NCBI GenBank assembly: GCA_022511465.1
Contig: JAFLRM010000029.1
Coordinates: 1 to 42,472 of the forward strand
DNA: 42,472 bases
Source of the DNA: Acetatifactor sp.
GTDB lineage: Bacteria; Bacillota; Clostridia; Lachnospirales; Lachnospiraceae
Direction: 5' to 3'
The translations under genes were made by a program, and so were the position numbers. Shown here piece after piece: positions 40,300-42,472 of the stretch. How positions within the stretch are numbered: the first letter of the stretch is position 1; the number at the start of each line of letters is the position of its first letter. Under the pieces are notes generated by a model. The model saw nothing but the letters and a program-made list of their open reading frames with translations. It was not told the DNA's origin and did no database searches.

Positions 40300-40665
40300 A
40301 TGAACATTTTCATTGACAACAAGAGCGGAGAGCCCATCTACACCCAAATCTACACCCAGCTGAAAAACCAGATCTTAAACGGAATCTTACAGGAGGACGA
40401 AGCGCTTCCTTCCATTCGGAGTCTGGCGAAAGATCTTAAGATCAGCGTGATCACCACTAAGCGTGCTTATGATGAGCTGGAGAGAGAAGGTTTTATCTAC
40501 GCTGTGGCTGCGAAAGGCTTTTTTGTGGCTCCGAAGAATGTGGAGTTACTTCGCGAGGAACACTTAAAGCGTATTGAGGAACACATTGTAGAGATCAAGA
40601 AACTGGCGACCGCCTGCAATTTGAGCAAGCAGGACATCATTGATATGATCAACATTTTGGACTGA
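40300..40665 (+). CDS. GntR-family transcriptional regulator, YtrA subfamily
   Basis: A 121-residue regulator. Residues about 10-75 form the GntR winged helix-turn-helix (YTQIYTQLKNQILNGIL; LPSIRSLAKDLKISVITTKR; RAYDELEREGFIYAV), and the rest is a short helical tail (about 80-121), the layout of the YtrA subfamily, which typically controls an adjacent ABC transporter. The ATG at 40300 has AGGTAAGGA upstream; the frame is open from 40213 but that part covers the promoter. It heads the operon with the ABC ATPase and permease. Autorepression through the palindromes is a reasonable inference. Confidence 0.93.
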   Translation: MNIFIDNKSGEPIYTQIYTQLKNQILNGILQEDEALPSIRSLAKDLKISVITTKRAYDELEREGFIYAVAAKGFFVAPKNVELLREEHLKRIEEHIVEIKKLATACNLSKQDIIDMINILD

Positions 40666-40697
40666 GCGCTTTTTGCGCGGAAATGAGGAGTTTACCT

Positions 40698-41564
40698 ATG
40701 AGCAATCATTTTGACCAGATGGAATATGCGATTCAAACGAACGGACTTTCCAAGAAATATCCGGCCTTCACCTTAAACGATATCAACCTGACGCTGCCGA
40801 GCGGCTGTATTATGGGCCTGATCGGGGAGAACGGCGCCGGCAAGACCACCACTATTAAGCTTTTGCTGAACGCCATCAAAAAGAGCAGCGGAAGCGTGCT
40901 GGTATTGGGACATGACACAACCGAAAAGGATTATCATACCGTTAAGGAGGAGGTTGGCGTCGTTCTGGATGAGGTAAGCTTTCCGGAGAACATGAAAGCC
41001 AAGCAGGTGCACAAGGTGTTGAAAAACACTTTCCGAAACTGGGACAGCGCCGCTTTCGCCGAATATATGACGCGCTTTGACCTGCCGGACGACAAGCCCT
41101 TCAAGGCCTTTTCCAAGGGAATGAAGATGAAGTTTGGTCTCACCTGTGCTCTGGCCCATCACCCGAGACTTCTGATCTTAGATGAGGTGACCAGCGGCCT
41201 TGACCCGGTGGCGAGAGAGGATGTGTTGGATATTTTGTCTGACTTTACCAGAACGGAGGAACACTCCATTTTAATCTCATCCCACATTGTGGGGGATCTG
41301 GAGAAAATCTGTGATTATATTGCTTTTTTCCACAAGGGGGAAGAGCTTCTGTGTGAGGAGAAGGACCGGCTGTTGGAAGAATATAGTCTGATCCAGTGCT
41401 CCAGGGAACAGCTTTTGGAACTTGACCCGAAGGCAATTGTGGGCAGCAGAGAGAACAGCTACGGCGTAAATGCACTGGTAAAAAAATTGGGGGTGCCGGA
41501 AACTTTCCACTTAAGCCCGGTGACCTTGGAGGAGATCTTCGTCTACATGGTGAAGGATCATTAA
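40698..41564 (+). CDS. ABC transporter ATP-binding protein (YtrB-like)
   Basis: A 288-residue ABC ATPase. Walker A is GENGAGKTT (about residues 43-51), the signature is the degenerate FSKGM (138-142), and Walker B is LLILDE (158-163), followed by TSGLDP and the switch histidine in ILISSHIV. This fits the BcrA/YtrB-like exporter ATPases that pair with a separate ABC-2 permease. The ATG at 40698 has GAGGAG at 40685-40690. It lies between the GntR gene (32 bp) and the permease gene (50 bp) and completes a YtrA-type operon. The substrate is unknown; antibiotic stress or membrane stress is common for this family. Confidence 0.94.
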   Translation: MSNHFDQMEYAIQTNGLSKKYPAFTLNDINLTLPSGCIMGLIGENGAGKTTTIKLLLNAIKKSSGSVLVLGHDTTEKDYHTVKEEVGVVLDEVSFPENMKAKQVHKVLKNTFRNWDSAAFAEYMTRFDLPDDKPFKAFSKGMKMKFGLTCALAHHPRLLILDEVTSGLDPVAREDVLDILSDFTRTEEHSILISSHIVGDLEKICDYIAFFHKGEELLCEEKDRLLEEYSLIQCSREQLLELDPKAIVGSRENSYGVNALVKKLGVPETFHLSPVTLEEIFVYMVKDH

Positions 41565-41614
41565 ACATTAAGGTAACTAAGGAAATTATCTGAGAAGACA
41601 GGAGGCTTATTAAG

Positions 41615-42259
41615 ATGAAAGGCTTATTATTAAAAGAAGGTTATAATATTAAAAGGAGAGGATTCACTTGGATTCTCATCTGTGTTGCCTTTCTGGTGGG
41701 CACCTTTACACCGTCGGAAACGTTTAACATCTATTTCTCGCTCTATGCCGCCATCTGGGCCAGCATGGTAGCTTTCGCCGGACTTCAGGAGGATGAAAAG
41801 AGCAGATGGCAGGTTTACTGCGACGCGCTTCCCTATTCCAGAGGACAAGTGGTGTCATCCAAATATCTGGTGATAATTATCAATGTTCTTTTGCTGGCTC
41901 TGATCCAGATGATCGGCAATCTTATCACTGGCTATTCGGAAAGGATACCTATGAACCTTCTCCTTATGATGACAGTGGGACTTCTCTGTCCCTGCCTTAT
42001 TTTTCCCTTTACCTTTTGGCTGGGAGCCTCCAAGGGTCTTTTTGCCTACTATGTGGTGATCGTGACAGCAGCGGTCGGAATGGGAATTTTGGGTTCCATT
42101 GTACGCAATGATATTCCGGAACTTTTGGCTGATATGGACAACAGTCTTATGCAGGCTTGGGATCCAACACTTATTGCGACAACTTTTGCTTGTGTGATCG
42201 TTCTCTTTGCAGGGTCATGGTTTTTGTCTATTCGGCTGTATCGGAGGCGGGAGTTGTAG
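41615..42259 (+). CDS. ABC-2 type permease
   Basis: A 214-residue membrane protein with about six hydrophobic segments in three pairs (about 17-35, 40-58, 84-106, 113-136, 139-163, 180-204). It has the family opening MKGLLLKEGYNIKRRGF and the LQEDEKSRWQVYCDALPYSR loop of short ABC-2 permeases. It would form a dimer and pair with the upstream ATPase. ACAGGAGG lies upstream of the ATG at 41615. Length is at the small end of the family but complete. Confidence 0.88.
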   Translation: MKGLLLKEGYNIKRRGFTWILICVAFLVGTFTPSETFNIYFSLYAAIWASMVAFAGLQEDEKSRWQVYCDALPYSRGQVVSSKYLVIIINVLLLALIQMIGNLITGYSERIPMNLLLMMTVGLLCPCLIFPFTFWLGASKGLFAYYVVIVTAAVGMGILGSIVRNDIPELLADMDNSLMQAWDPTLIATTFACVIVLFAGSWFLSIRLYRRREL

Positions 42260-42268
42260 GAGATTAAC

Positions 42269-42340
42269 ATGTACGAACAGAATTGGATGCCGGAAAGAAA
42301 AGAAAAAGCTTTAAAGCATATAATAGGCCTTGTTTTGTAA
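42269..42340 (+). CDS. 23-aa ORF after the ABC permease
   Basis: A 23-residue ORF (MYEQNWMPERKEKALKHIIG and three more residues) whose ATG is nine bases after the permease stop and is preceded by TAGGAGA. It may be a real micropeptide, or the start of a longer membrane protein lost by deletion. Its end overlaps the next promoter's -35. Nothing else is seen between it and the following gene. Confidence 0.3.
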   Translation: MYEQNWMPERKEKALKHIIGLVL

Positions 42341-42358
42341 GAATGGACAGTATATAAT
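42330..42358 (+). promoter_or_regulatory. Promoter of the flavodiiron-like gene
   Basis: TTGTTT (42330-42335), 17-bp spacer, perfect TATAAT (42353-42358), 38 bp before the start codon at 42397. Confidence 0.7.
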
Positions 42359-42396
42359 ATGACAAGCAACCATTTTGTTTTTTAAGGAGGAATATT

Positions 42397-42472
42397 ATGG
42401 ATATCAATGTGACCCAGGATGTGAAATATGTGGGTGTCAATGACCATGAGGTGGATCTATTTGAGGGACAGT
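42397..42472 (+). CDS. Flavodiiron protein (FprA/A-type flavoprotein family), 5' end only
   Basis: The first 25 codons of a gene that runs off the window. The peptide begins MDINVTQDVKYVGVNDHEVD and continues LFEGQ, which is the usual start of the A-type flavoproteins (a metallo-beta-lactamase-like di-iron domain fused to flavodoxin) that reduce oxygen or nitric oxide to protect anaerobes. AAGGAGG lies eight bases before the ATG and a good promoter is at 42330-42358. Identification rests on a short segment, so it is moderately secure only. Confidence 0.65.
   Translation, partial: MDINVTQDVKYVGVNDHEVDLFEGQ

Noticed and set aside
1..42472. CRISPR array, tRNA, rRNA, insertion sequence or prophage
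   Set aside because: No regular spaced repeats, cloverleaf sequences, rRNA motifs, transposase, integrase or phage structural genes were seen in either strand.

Overview
The window looks like chromosome of an anaerobic, low-to-mid GC Firmicute of class Clostridia, most likely family Lachnospiraceae. The basis is strong AGGAGG-type ribosome binding sites, a pyrophosphate-type phosphofructokinase, a YlbJ-like sporulation membrane protein, a HisIE protein carrying a HisA/HisF-like N-terminus, the paired radical-SAM/DUF2344/RNase G cluster, and a flavodiiron-type protein entering at the right edge. No rRNA, tRNA, CRISPR array, transposase or prophage module was seen. Family assignments are by eye; no search was run.

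Layout. 1-2050 is an AT-rich accessory stretch: a small acidic protein of possible immunity type coupled to a 51-aa ORF, a terminator, a uracil-DNA-glycosylase-like protein, and a ~225-bp inverted-repeat element holding two hairpins with identical ACGGAT loops. 2097-13646 is core: recG, degV, a ParE/ParC-type topoisomerase pair, rsmD, coaD, a coiled-coil protein, a membrane-anchored cell-wall amidase and convergent ylbJ. 13732-20377 holds two pseudouridine synthases, a HAD-YgiQ fusion, an SDR, a small membrane protein and an inserted hicAB toxin-antitoxin pair with visible operators. 20431-24377 carries a metallophosphoesterase, PPi-PFK (minus strand), a small membrane protein, recU and an unrecognised protein. 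24488-29896 is a partial histidine operon (hisZ-hisG-[TfoX-like]-hisD-hisB-hisIE); hisA, hisC, hisF and hisH are absent. 30455-33856 is a MoxR/DUF58/membrane-protein cluster, overlapping into the radical SAM/DUF2344/RNase G cluster (33853-37819). The right end has a NUDIX hydrolase, a GT-C family glycosyltransferase, a GntR(YtrA)-ABC transporter operon with two strong palindromes, and the start of a flavodiiron protein.

How they work together. Most genes are housekeeping: DNA repair and topology (recG, recU, parE/parC, UDG-like), rRNA/tRNA modification and RNA processing (rsmD, RsuA- and RluA-type enzymes, RNase G), coenzyme A, histidine and central carbon metabolism. I did not find a clearly new multi-gene system. 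The best candidates for something undescribed are the tandem CsrA-site-like hairpins inside a long inverted repeat (1807-2031), the HisIE protein with an apparently dead HisF-like domain, the HAD-YgiQ fusion, and the double palindrome controlling the GntR-ABC operon.
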